This document shows, one piece after another, positions 1 through 7,951 of a DNA stretch of 16,439 nucleotides. The notes beneath the pieces were generated by a model, which saw only the letters and a program-made list of their open reading frames with translations, was not told the DNA's origin and searched no databases. This stretch comes from Candidatus Nomurabacteria bacterium RIFCSPHIGHO2_01_FULL_39_10 (GTDB taxonomy: Bacteria > Patescibacteriota > Minisyncoccia > Phycocordibacterales > UBA9973): the NCBI GenBank assembly GCA_001786805.1, contig MFTJ01000008.1, forward strand, positions 7,716-24,154. The letters run 5' to 3'. The translations under genes were made by a program, and so were the position numbers. Each line of letters starts with the position of its first letter. The stretch's first letter is position 1.

Positions 1-254
1 CGCTTAAACCGGATTATGTAGACGGTTGGATCGTTCTTTCGAAACTGGCAAAGAGCGCGGGCAATAATGCGGACGCGCTTTCTTATGCCAAAACAGCCCT
101 GTCTATTTCTCCCCTTGACGAGAATTTGAAAAAATATGTTGATTTATTGAAAAACGGGAGTTCTTCCAATGTGGCTGTTCCGCCCACTTCTTCCACTCTC
201 CCCTCCGATTCAACTCCTAAAATAAAAGATTCTTCTGTAAAGAACAAGCAATAA
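1..254 (+). CDS. C-terminal end of a TPR-repeat protein (partial)
   Basis: An open frame enters from the left edge (first full codon at base 3) and stops at a TAA at 252-254, giving 83 visible residues. The first ~50 residues have the pattern of a tetratricopeptide repeat: YVDGWIVLSKLAKSAGN, then ADALSYAKTALSISP, then a third helix LKKYVDLLKNG. The last ~30 residues are a Ser/Pro/Thr/Lys-rich, probably disordered tail. TPRs are protein-protein interaction scaffolds, and the specific partner cannot be told from this fragment. In CPR genomes such tails often end large membrane proteins such as O-antigen-ligase/TPR fusions, and murJ 7 bp downstream would fit an envelope role. That link is inference. 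The beginning of the gene lies outside the window. Confidence 0.75.
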   Translation, partial: LKPDYVDGWIVLSKLAKSAGNNADALSYAKTALSISPLDENLKKYVDLLKNGSSSNVAVPPTSSTLPSDSTPKIKDSSVKNKQ

Positions 255-261
255 AAACGGA

Positions 262-1941
262 ATGGATAGAATTTTGAGGATTTTTGGCAAAGAATACAGC
301 AACATAAATCAAGCGGCGTTTCTTTTGGGTTTTTTTGCTTTTCTTTCTCAAATTTTGGCGCTTTTTCGCGACCGTTCTTTCGCTCACTTTATCGGTCCTT
401 CTCCGGCGCTTGACGCTTACTATGCGGCTTTTCGGGTGCCGGATCTTATTTTTATCTGCATAGCGTCTCTTGCTTCTATTACCGTGCTTATTCCGTTTTT
501 CACAGCTAAAATGAAGACCGGCACAATAACGGATGAAGCAAAAAAATATCTAAACGATATTTTCACTGTTTTTTTAATCGTAATAATATTTGTTTCTCTA
601 ATCGCTTTTTTTCTTATGCCGTTTTTAGCGCCTTTTATTACGCCGGGTTTTGATTCTGTCACACAATCAAAAGTAGTCATGCTCTCGCGCATAATGCTCC
701 TTTCGCCCATTCTGCTCGGCCTTTCTAATCTTTTTGGGACAGTTACTCAGCTTTTCCGAAAGTTTTTTATTTATTCTTTAAGTCCGATTTTTTACAATTT
801 TGGAATTATTATCGGCGTCATATTTTTGTATCCGATTTTTGAAATTTACGGGCTGGCGCTCGGAGTTGTTCTTGGGGCTTTTACGCACTTTGGCATACAG
901 GCGCTGGCATCCAAGACATGCGGATTCTCTCTTAAATTTTCCTCTTCCATTAATTGGGCGGACATAAAAGCTGTTGCTCTGACATCGCTTCCGAGGACCC
1001 TTGGTCTGGCTCTTAACAATATAGCTCTTATCGCAATTATTGCCTTTGCTTCATATCTACAAGCCGGATCTATTTCAATTTTCAATCTTTCATTTAGCCT
1101 GCAGTCTGTGCCGCTTTACATCATCGGGATATCTTATGCGGTAGCCGCTTTTCCGACTTTAGCCAAGTCCGCATCTCTTGGAAAAATGGATGAATTTAAG
1201 GCTCATTTAAAATCCGCCGCGCGAGCCATAATTTTTTGGTCTCTGCCGGTCACTTTTCTTTTTATAGTGGTTCGCGCGCAGATTGTCCGAGTGATACTCG
1301 GTTCCGGAAGCTTTTCTTGGGAAAATACCCGCTTGGTTGCGGCATCGCTCGCGATTTTTTCTGTCTCTGTAATTGCGCAGGGAATGATTGCCCTCTTATC
1401 CCGGTCTTATTATGCGGTGGGCAATACAAAACGCCCTCTTGCGGTTAATTTGACTTGCTCCGTTTTAATTATAATTTTATCTTTCGTATTTACGTATCTT
1501 TTTGAGAACATGCTCTTATTCCGCTATTTCATAGAGTCTTTGCTTAAAGTGACGGATATTCCTGGTACCGAAGTTCTTATGCTGCCGCTCGCTTATTCTG
1601 CCGGCACTATTTTGAACTTTATTCTTCATTGGTATTTTGTTCGAAGGGATTTTATGAACGGCGAATCTTTTATTACCAAAACATTTTTCCAAAGTTTAGG
1701 CGCTTCATTTTTCCTAGGGCTTGTGGCTTACCTGAGTTTAAATATTTTTTCTCCTATTTTCGGCACGACCACGTTCCTCGGGGTATTTTTACAGGGATTT
1801 ATTTCCGGCATTTTGGGCATTCTGGCCGCTATTTTGGTGTTGTATCTTTTAAAGAATGAAGAATTGCAGGATATTATTAAAACTTTCAAAACCAAATTCT
1901 GGCGCGCAAAAATTATCGCGCCTTCCCAAGAAGAACTTTAA
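262..1941 (+). CDS. murJ: MurJ/MviN lipid II flippase
   Basis: This is a polytopic inner-membrane protein of 559 residues, within the usual 500-560 for MurJ, with about 14 hydrophobic segments over the whole length. Near the N-terminus it shows the family's charged signature in a membrane context: FRDRSFAHFIG (R36, D37, R38), then ALDAYYAAFRVPD (D51, R58, D61). MurJ is a MOP-superfamily flippase that moves lipid-linked peptidoglycan precursor (lipid II) to the outer face of the membrane. The ATG at 262 begins the conserved N-terminal helix, and no good Shine-Dalgarno is visible (AAAACGGA only). It starts 7 bp after the TPR gene and ends 3 bp before the ABC exporter, so the three probably share a transcript. 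The C-terminal ~25 residues are a hydrophilic cytoplasmic tail. The assignment is family-level but strong. Confidence 0.93.
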   Translation: MDRILRIFGKEYSNINQAAFLLGFFAFLSQILALFRDRSFAHFIGPSPALDAYYAAFRVPDLIFICIASLASITVLIPFFTAKMKTGTITDEAKKYLNDIFTVFLIVIIFVSLIAFFLMPFLAPFITPGFDSVTQSKVVMLSRIMLLSPILLGLSNLFGTVTQLFRKFFIYSLSPIFYNFGIIIGVIFLYPIFEIYGLALGVVLGAFTHFGIQALASKTCGFSLKFSSSINWADIKAVALTSLPRTLGLALNNIALIAIIAFASYLQAGSISIFNLSFSLQSVPLYIIGISYAVAAFPTLAKSASLGKMDEFKAHLKSAARAIIFWSLPVTFLFIVVRAQIVRVILGSGSFSWENTRLVAASLAIFSVSVIAQGMIALLSRSYYAVGNTKRPLAVNLTCSVLIIILSFVFTYLFENMLLFRYFIESLLKVTDIPGTEVLMLPLAYSAGTILNFILHWYFVRRDFMNGESFITKTFFQSLGASFFLGLVAYLSLNIFSPIFGTTTFLGVFLQGFISGILGILAAILVLYLLKNEELQDIIKTFKTKFWRAKIIAPSQEEL

Positions 1942-1944
1942 TAT

Positions 1945-3705
1945 ATGAAAGTAAATTTTTTAAGAATTTTATATTACTTGTGGCCTCATACAAAAAAGCA
2001 TCTTTTATCCCTTTTTCTTGTTTTTTCCGCTTATGGGGTTGGGGTTGTGCTCGATGCTCTCATCAAGCCGCTGGTTTTCAAGCAAATCATTGATTTATTC
2101 GCTTCCGGTTTGGACAGGGAAGTTATTTTACAGCAGACTTTATATTTGGCTGTAGTGACATGTATAATTATATTTTTATACAATATTGGGTATCGTGTGG
2201 GTGACTACTCGGCTTCTTATTTTCAAAGCAAGGTGATGAAACGGCTACACGATTTCACTTTTGCAAGCTTAATGAAGCACTCCTACTACTTTTTTTCCAA
2301 TAATTTTTCCGGAAGCATCATCGCCAAAGCAAAACGTTTTGTCAGGAGTTTTGAAACTCTTTCGGACATCATATTTTTCCAAATTTGGTTTTCCGCAGTC
2401 AATTTGGTGGGAGTTTTTATTATCTTATTTCCCAGGGTCCCGATGCTCGCGTATATATTTTTGGGATGGTCCATGTTTTACATATTTATCACCCTTATAT
2501 TTGTCAGAAAAAAAATACCTTACGATATCAGAGAAGCAGCAGCCGATTCGCTGGTTACCGGGCGATTTTCGGACGCTATTTTAAATGTTTTGAACATAAA
2601 GATATTCAGCAGTGATAAAAAAGAGAAAAAAAGTTTTTCGCTAGTCACCAAAGACCAGGAAATAAAGCAAAGGCAGGCATGGTATTTTGGCAACCTTCAA
2701 AATACGGTGCAGTCTCTTTTGATGGGCGTCTTGCAAGTTGTTGTCCTTTTTATAAGCATTCAGCTATGGTACAAGGGGGAGCTGTCGCTTGGTATGCTGG
2801 TGCTCCTTCAGACATATATGCTCACACTTTTTGATATTCTGTGGAATTTGGCAAGGTCGCTTACCAAGGCGATGAAGGCATTGACCGACATGAAAGAAGT
2901 GGTTGATATATTTGATTTGCCTGTTGATATTGTTGATTCTCCAAAGCCGGAAGTTTTAAAAATACATGAAGGGCACATTGTTTTTGAAAATGTTTCCTTT
3001 GCCTACAAAGGCGGTAATCCCGTGCTTAGAAATTTTAATCTAGAGATTGCTCCAGGCGAACGCATCGGTTTAGTCGGGCATTCCGGCGCGGGAAAATCAA
3101 CCATAACTAAACTTCTTCTTCGTTTTGCTGATACGACAGAGGGGATTATTATGATTGACGGGCAGGATATAAGAAATATAACTCAAAATGACCTGCGTTC
3201 GGTAATTTCCTATGTGCCACAGGAATCAATTTTGTTTCATAGGACGATAGGAGAGAATATTGCCTATAGCAAATCTGATGTAATAAAAAAAGAGATCATT
3301 GCCGTAGCCAAGAAAGCACACGCTGACGAATTTGTCTCTAAATTGCCGAAAGGTTATGACACTTTAGTAGGGGAACGGGGAATTAAGTTATCCGGCGGTG
3401 AAAGGCAAAGAGTTGCAATAGCTAGAGCAATGCTCAAAGATTCTCCTATTCTAGTTTTAGATGAAGCTACCAGCTCACTCGACAGCATTAGTGAATCATA
3501 TATTCAAGAAGCTTTTGGTGAATTGATGAAAGGAAAAACGACAATAGTCATTGCGCACAGACTTTCCACTATCCAAAAAATGGACAGGATTATTGTTCTC
3601 AGTCAAGGACAGATAGTGGAAGAAGGCACACACAAAGAACTTTTACAAAAGAAAGGATTTTATTCAGACCTTTGGGAGCATCAAACAGGAGGATTTTTGG
3701 AGTAA
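1945..3705 (+). CDS. ABC exporter half-transporter (fused permease and ATPase)
   Basis: This 586-residue protein has the standard architecture of a homodimeric or heterodimeric type-IV ABC exporter. A six-helix transmembrane domain occupies roughly residues 15-325 and a nucleotide-binding domain residues 345-580. In the latter, Walker A is G378-T386 (GHSGAGKST), the Q-loop glutamine is Q426, the signature is L482-E486 (LSGGE), Walker B is I502-E507 (ILVLDE) with catalytic E507, the D-loop is SSLD and the switch histidine is H538. All ATPase residues are intact, so it should be active. MsbA-like lipid exporters, drug exporters and peptide exporters share this layout, and the substrate cannot be read from sequence. 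The gene starts 3 bp after murJ and ends 10 bp before lepA, which favours an envelope-related cargo by context only. Confidence 0.9.
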   Translation: MKVNFLRILYYLWPHTKKHLLSLFLVFSAYGVGVVLDALIKPLVFKQIIDLFASGLDREVILQQTLYLAVVTCIIIFLYNIGYRVGDYSASYFQSKVMKRLHDFTFASLMKHSYYFFSNNFSGSIIAKAKRFVRSFETLSDIIFFQIWFSAVNLVGVFIILFPRVPMLAYIFLGWSMFYIFITLIFVRKKIPYDIREAAADSLVTGRFSDAILNVLNIKIFSSDKKEKKSFSLVTKDQEIKQRQAWYFGNLQNTVQSLLMGVLQVVVLFISIQLWYKGELSLGMLVLLQTYMLTLFDILWNLARSLTKAMKALTDMKEVVDIFDLPVDIVDSPKPEVLKIHEGHIVFENVSFAYKGGNPVLRNFNLEIAPGERIGLVGHSGAGKSTITKLLLRFADTTEGIIMIDGQDIRNITQNDLRSVISYVPQESILFHRTIGENIAYSKSDVIKKEIIAVAKKAHADEFVSKLPKGYDTLVGERGIKLSGGERQRVAIARAMLKDSPILVLDEATSSLDSISESYIQEAFGELMKGKTTIVIAHRLSTIQKMDRIIVLSQGQIVEEGTHKELLQKKGFYSDLWEHQTGGFLE

Positions 3706-3715
3706 GAATTAATTT

Positions 3716-5608
3716 ATGGATTTAAAACATATCAGAAACTTTTCAATAATCGCGCACATAGACCACGGCAAAAGCACCTTGGCGGACCGGATGCTTGAGA
3801 TTACGCATACGGTGGAAGCGCGAAAAATGCGAGACCAGGTGCTTGACTCTATGGAACTTGAGCGCGAACGGGGGATTACTATCAAGATGCAACCGGTTCG
3901 CATGGAGTACACCACACACCTCACCCCTAGCCCCTCTCCTTATAAAGGAGAGGGGGAAAAATACATATTGAATTTGATAGACACTCCCGGACATGTAGAT
4001 TTTTCTTATGAAGTTTCGCGCGCTCTGAAGGCCGTAGAAGGCTCTATTTTACTTATAGACTCTACGCAGGGAGTGCAGGCGCAAACACTTACCACGCTTG
4101 CCATGGCTCGAGGAGACAGCCTTGAGGGGCAGAGGAAGATTATTCCGGTAATTTCCAAAATTGATTCACCTTTAGCTCGAATATCTGAGGTTGGGGAAGA
4201 AGTTGTAAAACTTTTGAATTGTGACCCAAATGAAATACTTTTTGTATCCGGTCGGACAGGGGAAGGGGTCAAAAATCTTCTTGAAGAAATTATCAAACGT
4301 GTGCCGGCGCCAGCCGAAAATCATCAATATAAAAATGAGGATAATGCTTTGCGCGCGCTTATCTTTGACTTTAAATATTCAAACCATAGAGGTGTAATAG
4401 TTTTTGTGCGCATTCTTGATGGTAAAGTAAAAAAAGGTGAAAATTTACTCTTTGCGGTTTCCGGCGAAAAATTTACCGCGCTGGAAGTGGGTACCTTTTC
4501 GCCGGAAGAAACTGCGCGCGAAAGTCTTTCCTCGGGAGAAATCGGTTATATTGTTACAGGCATCAAAAAGCCCGGCATTGCTTCAGTCGGAGACACAGTT
4601 ACCAAGCTGTTAAATCCTATACCAGCGCTTTCCGGATACATGCAGCCGATGCCGGTGGTTTGGGCAAGTGTTTTTCCGGAAGATGCGGATGATTTTGCCC
4701 TGCTCAAGCTGTCATTGGGTAAATTAAAACTTTCTGACTCCTCTTTTTCTTTCGAAGAAGAATCTTCGGGGTCGCTCGGCAGGGGATTTCGCTGTGGATT
4801 TTTGGGAATGCTTCATTTGGAAATTATAACCGAGAGGCTGAAGCGAGAATTTAATTTGAATTTAGTTATTACGACACCCTCTATTATTTATGAAGTGGAG
4901 TATAACGGCTCCGCTCTAGGCGGGGGAAACAAGAAGGAAAAAATTTATTCTCCGTATTTTTTCCCGGATGACGGAAACATCAAAACCGTTTTTGAGCCGT
5001 GGGTCAAAGCCCGCATAATAGCGCCTTCCCAATATCTCGGCAATATTATGCAGATTTTGTTTGACCATGAGGCGGAATTGGAGGACAATAATGCCGGGGG
5101 CATTATTGTCGAAAATTTTGGAGATAACCGCGTATCTTTGTCCGTGCGAATGCCGCTTCGAGAGCTTATGCGTAATTTCTTTGATGAATTGAAAAGCACT
5201 TCTTCAGGCTATGGATCAATATCTTATGAAATGGCTGAAATGCGGGAAGCGAATGTCACTCGTCTGGACATATTGGTGGCTGATGAGATTGTGCCGGCTT
5301 TTTCCAAAGTTGTTTCTAAAAAAAGAACGGAAGTTGAGGCGGAAAGTTCTGTTTTAAAACTGGAAGGACTTTTGCCTCGGCAAATGTTTACTTTAAAAAT
5401 TCAGGGCAAGGCGTTCGGGCGTATTATCTCTTCCCGCACAATGAGCGGCATGAAAAAAAATGTTACTGCTCATATGTATGGTGGCGATATTACCCGCAAA
5501 ATGAAGCTTAGAGAAAAACAAAAGAAAGGCAAAAAGAAAATGAAAGAACGCGGGCGGGTGAATATTCCGCAGGATGTATTTTTGAAAATGATGCGTAACG
5601 GGGAATAG
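3716..5608 (+). CDS. lepA: Elongation factor 4 (LepA), ribosomal back-translocase GTPase
   Basis: EF4 is an EF-G-like translational GTPase acting on stalled or misassembled ribosomes. The 630-residue protein has G1 at A13-T21 (AHIDHGKST), the G2 region at G53-K57 (GITIK) and G3 at D89-H93 (DTPGH, with the catalytic His). Domain II, the EF-G-like domain and the EF4-specific C-terminal domain (MYGGDITRKMKLREKQKKGKKKMK) follow in order. It is ~30 residues longer than the E. coli protein. Part of the excess is a loop between G2 and G3 (about residues 66-82) encoded by a palindromic repeat, and part is near residues 400-425. The usual NKxD G4 motif reads S147-K-I-D150 and G5 reads SGRT. The ATG has a distant GGAG 13 nt upstream, inside the preceding gene's end. 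Confidence 0.95.
   Translation: MDLKHIRNFSIIAHIDHGKSTLADRMLEITHTVEARKMRDQVLDSMELERERGITIKMQPVRMEYTTHLTPSPSPYKGEGEKYILNLIDTPGHVDFSYEVSRALKAVEGSILLIDSTQGVQAQTLTTLAMARGDSLEGQRKIIPVISKIDSPLARISEVGEEVVKLLNCDPNEILFVSGRTGEGVKNLLEEIIKRVPAPAENHQYKNEDNALRALIFDFKYSNHRGVIVFVRILDGKVKKGENLLFAVSGEKFTALEVGTFSPEETARESLSSGEIGYIVTGIKKPGIASVGDTVTKLLNPIPALSGYMQPMPVVWASVFPEDADDFALLKLSLGKLKLSDSSFSFEEESSGSLGRGFRCGFLGMLHLEIITERLKREFNLNLVITTPSIIYEVEYNGSALGGGNKKEKIYSPYFFPDDGNIKTVFEPWVKARIIAPSQYLGNIMQILFDHEAELEDNNAGGIIVENFGDNRVSLSVRMPLRELMRNFFDELKSTSSGYGSISYEMAEMREANVTRLDILVADEIVPAFSKVVSKKRTEVEAESSVLKLEGLLPRQMFTLKIQGKAFGRIISSRTMSGMKKNVTAHMYGGDITRKMKLREKQKKGKKKMKERGRVNIPQDVFLKMMRNGE
3931..3955. repeat. In-frame short palindrome inside lepA
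   Basis: Perfect inverted repeat with 11-bp arms, CCCCTCTCCTT (3931-3941) and AAGGAGAGGGG (3945-3955), around an ATA centre, preceded by a C-rich flank TCACCCCTAG. It encodes the low-complexity loop SPSPYKGEGE between the G2 and G3 motifs of EF4, where other EF4 proteins have only a short beta-turn. The GC-rich, purine/pyrimidine-segregated composition differs from the AT-rich gene. This is best explained as an inserted dispersed repeat retained because it keeps the frame. Confidence 0.7.
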
Positions 5609-5621
5609 CAGCTGCTCAGTT

Positions 5622-5735
5622 TTACTTTATGCTGAAGATCGGGGAGTATAACAAAATCATGCTGACAATGATGAGAATGCTCACGACTGCCCAAGCTACT
5701 TGTATTTTCTTCTGATGTTTTTTATTGAAAAGCAT
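5622..5735 (-). CDS. 37-residue one-helix membrane protein (small ORF)
   Basis: This short ORF lies on the minus strand between lepA and the FtsB-like gene. It begins MLFNKKHQKKIQ and continues into an uninterrupted hydrophobic helix (VAWAVVSILIIVSMILLYSP) before IFSIK and a TAA. A basic N-terminus followed by one ~22-residue helix is the layout of a type II/III single-span membrane peptide with the N-terminus inside. It fills an otherwise empty 116-bp gap, and its ATG is divergent from the FtsB-like gene only 19 bp away, with a TAATAT hexamer 6 nt before the ATG. Similar short KK-rich single-span ORFs are familiar in CPR genomes, but I cannot name a family or function. The main doubt is its size. 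Confidence 0.5.
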   Translation of the reverse strand: MLFNKKHQKKIQVAWAVVSILIIVSMILLYSPIFSIK

Positions 5736-5754
5736 AGTATCATATTACCATATC

Positions 5755-6129
5755 ATGAGAAGTTTTCAACACAAAAGAGGCTGGAGGAATATTGTGCAAT
5801 CAAGGCCTGTTTTGGTCTTTTTGGGTATTTTAGTTCTAATCTTTGCTTGGAGTGTGTTTGGTTTTATGGGTAAAATGCAAATAACCCGGGAAAACAGAAA
5901 AATAGCGGAAGAAAAATTAATAGAATTAGAAAAACAGAAAGAAAAACTTTTATTCGATATTGCCAAATTAAAAACAGATGAAGGAGTGGAAGAAAGCATT
6001 CGCGCAAAGTTTGGTTTGGTCAAAGAGGGAGAGGGAGTGATTGTCATCATAGACGACAAAAATCCGCCAGTAGCGCAAGAACAAGAATCAGGCGGGTTCT
6101 TTTCTTTTTTTACAAATCTATTTAAATAA
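5755..6129 (+). CDS. FtsB/DivIC-like septum formation initiator protein
   Basis: This 124-residue bitopic protein has a basic N-terminus (HKRGWRNIVQSR), one transmembrane helix at about residues 18-38, and an acidic/basic heptad-rich coiled coil at about 40-75 (ENRKIAEEKLIELEKQKEKLL). It then has the family's short motif, IRAKFGLVKEGE (82-93), followed by a beta strand. This is the FtsB/DivIC layout: a divisome component that pairs with FtsL/FtsQ-type partners to activate septal peptidoglycan synthesis. I chose the ATG at 5755 over an in-frame TTG ten codons upstream because the shorter form begins with the usual basic tail. The C-terminus ends in an aromatic amphipathic patch (GGFFSFFTNLFK). 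The gene sits 18 bp before the dehydrogenase gene. Confidence 0.8.
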   Translation: MRSFQHKRGWRNIVQSRPVLVFLGILVLIFAWSVFGFMGKMQITRENRKIAEEKLIELEKQKEKLLFDIAKLKTDEGVEESIRAKFGLVKEGEGVIVIIDDKNPPVAQEQESGGFFSFFTNLFK

Positions 6130-6131
6130 TA

Positions 6132-6140
6132 TGATATACT
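6132..6140 (+). promoter_or_regulatory. Extended -10 promoter for the dehydrogenase gene
   Basis: TGATATACT is an extended -10 (TG at 6132-6133, TATACT at 6135-6140) located exactly 7 nt before the ATG at 6148, so transcription should start at or next to the start codon. An AAAGGA sits between them but ends only 1 nt from the ATG, too close to be a working Shine-Dalgarno. No good -35 is visible at 16-18 bp. Confidence 0.5.
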
Positions 6141-6147
6141 AAAGGAC

Positions 6148-7161
6148 ATGAAAATCGTATTTTTTGGGTTAGAAAAATCAGATCAGTCCGTTTTTTTAAA
6201 CTCCTTTGATGGCGCGGATGTTTCTTTTGTGGAGGAGAAATTGGATGAAAACAATACAGAGAAAGCAAGAGATGCCGATGCTGTATGTACTTTTGTGGAT
6301 TCTACGATGGATAAAAATGTTTTAGATGCCTTGCCGAATCTGAAATTCATAGCCTCCCGTTCAACAGGAGTAAATCACATTGATTGCAAATATGCAGAGA
6401 GCAAAGGGATAAAAATTTCCAGCGTACCCGCCTACGGTTCTCATACTGTGGCTGAATTTACTTTCGGTCTTATTTCTAATCTCTCGAGAAATATTATAAA
6501 AGCAAATGACTACATAAGGGACTCGTCCGACTTTAATTATTTTCCCATCATGGAAGGATTTGACTTGCAGGGCAAGACTCTGGGCATTATTGGCACGGGA
6601 AAAATCGGAAAAAATGTTTTAAAAATCGCCCAAGGTTTTGCTATGAATGTGTTTGCCTATGATTTATATCCGGATTTATCTTTTGCCAAAGAAAATAATT
6701 TTAAGTACAAAAGCTTCAATGAGGTTATTTCAAGTTCCGACATTATAACTCTCCATATTCCTTACAGTAAAGAGAATCACCATTTAATAAACAGAGAAAA
6801 TATTTCCCTGATGAAAAAAGGGGTTTATTTGGTAAATACAGCTCGCGGAGAGCTTATCGATACTGATGCGCTTATTTGGGGGCTGAAAGAAGGCATTATC
6901 GCCGGCGCTGGTCTTGATGTTTTAGAGGGTGAGAGGGAACTGAAAGAAGAAATTGAGATTCTTTCTTCCTCTTCAAGGTCAATGAAAATGGAGGAATACA
7001 AAATCCTTCTCGAAGACCGTATTCTTATAGATATGCCGAATGTTATTATTACCCCTCATATTGCTTTTTACACGCGCGAAGCGGTTGCCGAAATTCTTAA
7101 AGTAACTCTGAATAATATAAAAGGTTTTATTGCCAATGCGCCAATAAATTTGGTAAAATAA
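6148..7161 (+). CDS. D-2-hydroxyacid dehydrogenase, D-lactate dehydrogenase type
   Basis: NAD-dependent oxidoreductase of 337 residues, normal for the family. The Rossmann motif is G149-T-G-K-I-G154. The active-site triad is complete and spaced as in D-lactate dehydrogenases: R233 (NTARGEL), E262 (GLDVLEGE) and H304 (TPHIAFYT). Upstream signatures RSTGVNHID and HTVAEFTF also match that branch. The likely reaction is reversible reduction of pyruvate to D-lactate with NADH, which would regenerate NAD+ in a fermentative cell. Other 2-hydroxyacid substrates are possible because the family is promiscuous. A ~35-residue helical stretch between E262 and the histidine motif (EEIEILSSSSRSMKMEEY region) resembles the extended D-LDH loop. 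The gene has its own extended -10 and lies 18 bp after the FtsB-like gene. Confidence 0.85.
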   Translation: MKIVFFGLEKSDQSVFLNSFDGADVSFVEEKLDENNTEKARDADAVCTFVDSTMDKNVLDALPNLKFIASRSTGVNHIDCKYAESKGIKISSVPAYGSHTVAEFTFGLISNLSRNIIKANDYIRDSSDFNYFPIMEGFDLQGKTLGIIGTGKIGKNVLKIAQGFAMNVFAYDLYPDLSFAKENNFKYKSFNEVISSSDIITLHIPYSKENHHLINRENISLMKKGVYLVNTARGELIDTDALIWGLKEGIIAGAGLDVLEGERELKEEIEILSSSSRSMKMEEYKILLEDRILIDMPNVIITPHIAFYTREAVAEILKVTLNNIKGFIANAPINLVK

Positions 7162-7166
7162 AATTG

Positions 7167-7237
7167 TGCGGGATGGGGTAATCGAAACCCCGTCTAATCC
7201 TTGGGAAGGACTCATTCTGCCACTAAACTAATCCCGC
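7167..7237 (-). tRNA. tRNA-Gly(CCC)
   Basis: On the minus strand a 71-nt cloverleaf folds with acceptor GCGGGAT/ATCCCGC, D-loop AGTGGCA (G18 G19 present), anticodon stem AGTCC/GGATT with loop TTCCCAA (anticodon CCC, Gly), T-arm GGGGT-TTCGATT-ACCCC and discriminator A. CCA is not encoded. The isoacceptor reads GGG. It begins 5 bp after the dehydrogenase stop and is convergent with it. Confidence 0.95.
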
Positions 7238-7247
7238 AACTTACTTA

Positions 7248-7278
7248 AAAATGTTAAACACCGAGTGTTTAACATTTT
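7248..7278. repeat. REP-like palindrome, copy 1 (downstream of RAYT)
   Basis: Perfect 14-bp inverted repeat AAAATGTTAAACAC / GTGTTTAACATTTT around a CGA loop. The central 23 bp (7252-7274) are identical to copy 2 and, after reverse complementing, to copy 3. It ends one base before the RAYT stop codon (TAA complement at 7280-7282). It could also act as a hairpin in the 3' end of that transcript. Confidence 0.85.
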
Positions 7279-7279
7279 A

Positions 7280-7945
7280 TTAATCTATCCAGTCCAATTC
7301 TTCTTTTAGCAATTTTGCCGTACTTGTTTCTGCAAATTCTCCATATTCCTCTTTATTTTTGAACTGTTCGCTGATTATATCAAAGACAAGCAATTCCTCA
7401 AATCTGTTTTTATTTACAAAGTCTTGGTAACTAGACCATGGGTAAATATTTTCTTTATTCAGCCACTCTCTAATTTCTCTAGGATTTCTGTGAATGTATG
7501 AAGATAGATACAAAAGCTGAGTATTATTTTTTACATGGACCGCTTTATATGGTCCCTGAAACAAATGGCCTGATTTATTATATTTTGTATTGTAATATTT
7601 AGTGTAGCTATTTAAAACTCTCTGCATGTATCTAGCTATGCCGTTTTCTTCAACCTCTTTAACGATTAAATGAAAATGATTTGGCATCAAACCAAGCGAA
7701 GCGAGCTCCACAAATCTATTTTTTACTATTTCTTGTTTTACTTCTCCTCCGATGTTAAACACCGAGTGTTTAACAAATGATTTTACTGGACGGCTGATGT
7801 TTATGAATGTGACAGGGGATTGGAAGTATAAAATTAAAAAAAGAAATCTCGCTCGGTCGGTGTTGTCGTGAAAAATCAACTGCTTTGCCATTCCACGATT
7901 AAAAACATGATAATATTCCCCCGGCGCTATTTTTATATTTCTCAT
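7280..7945 (-). CDS. REP-associated tyrosine transposase (RAYT, Y1_Tnp/TnpA-REP family)
   Basis: This single-strand DNA transposase/nuclease has 221 residues from the chosen ATG. The HUH motif is H90-F-H92 (MPNHFHLIVKE) and the catalytic tyrosine lies in LNSYTKYYNTKY (Y114 or Y117). Family signatures are APGEYYHVFNRG at the start, KSGHLFQGPYKAVHV, and YIHRNPRE followed by YPWSSYQDF. All key residues are present, so it is probably active rather than decayed. I prefer the ATG at 7945 to the one at 7963 because the family begins with a basic residue and APGEYYH, and because a TATAAT sits 6 nt before it. Residues V58-N64 (VKHSVFN) are encoded by a palindrome identical to the flanking ones. RAYTs are usually vertically maintained and process REP hairpins, and host function is unknown. 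Confidence 0.9.
   Translation of the reverse strand: MRNIKIAPGEYYHVFNRGMAKQLIFHDNTDRARFLFLILYFQSPVTFINISRPVKSFVKHSVFNIGGEVKQEIVKNRFVELASLGLMPNHFHLIVKEVEENGIARYMQRVLNSYTKYYNTKYNKSGHLFQGPYKAVHVKNNTQLLYLSSYIHRNPREIREWLNKENIYPWSSYQDFVNKNRFEELLVFDIISEQFKNKEEYGEFAETSTAKLLKEELDWID
7753..7775. repeat. REP-like palindrome, copy 2 (inside the RAYT gene)
   Basis: Arms TGTTAAACAC (7753-7762) and GTGTTTAACA (7766-7775) around CGA. It is identical over 23 bp to the central part of copy 1 and to the reverse complement of copy 3. Read on the minus strand it supplies codons for VKHSVFN plus the first base of the next codon. The reading frame is intact through it. Confidence 0.9.
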
Positions 7946-7951
7946 GCTGGT

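Noticed and set aside
5607..5616. AGCAGCTGCT palindrome after the lepA stop as a terminator
   Set aside because: The possible stem is only 5 bp with no loop, and no T-tract follows.
6142..6146. AAGGA as Shine-Dalgarno of the dehydrogenase
   Set aside because: It ends 1 nt before the ATG, too close for ribosome pairing, and lies in the 7-nt gap between the -10 and the start codon.
5766..6149. 127-residue minus-strand open frame opposite the FtsB-like gene
   Set aside because: It is a shadow of a recognisable coiled-coil protein and has no independent signatures.
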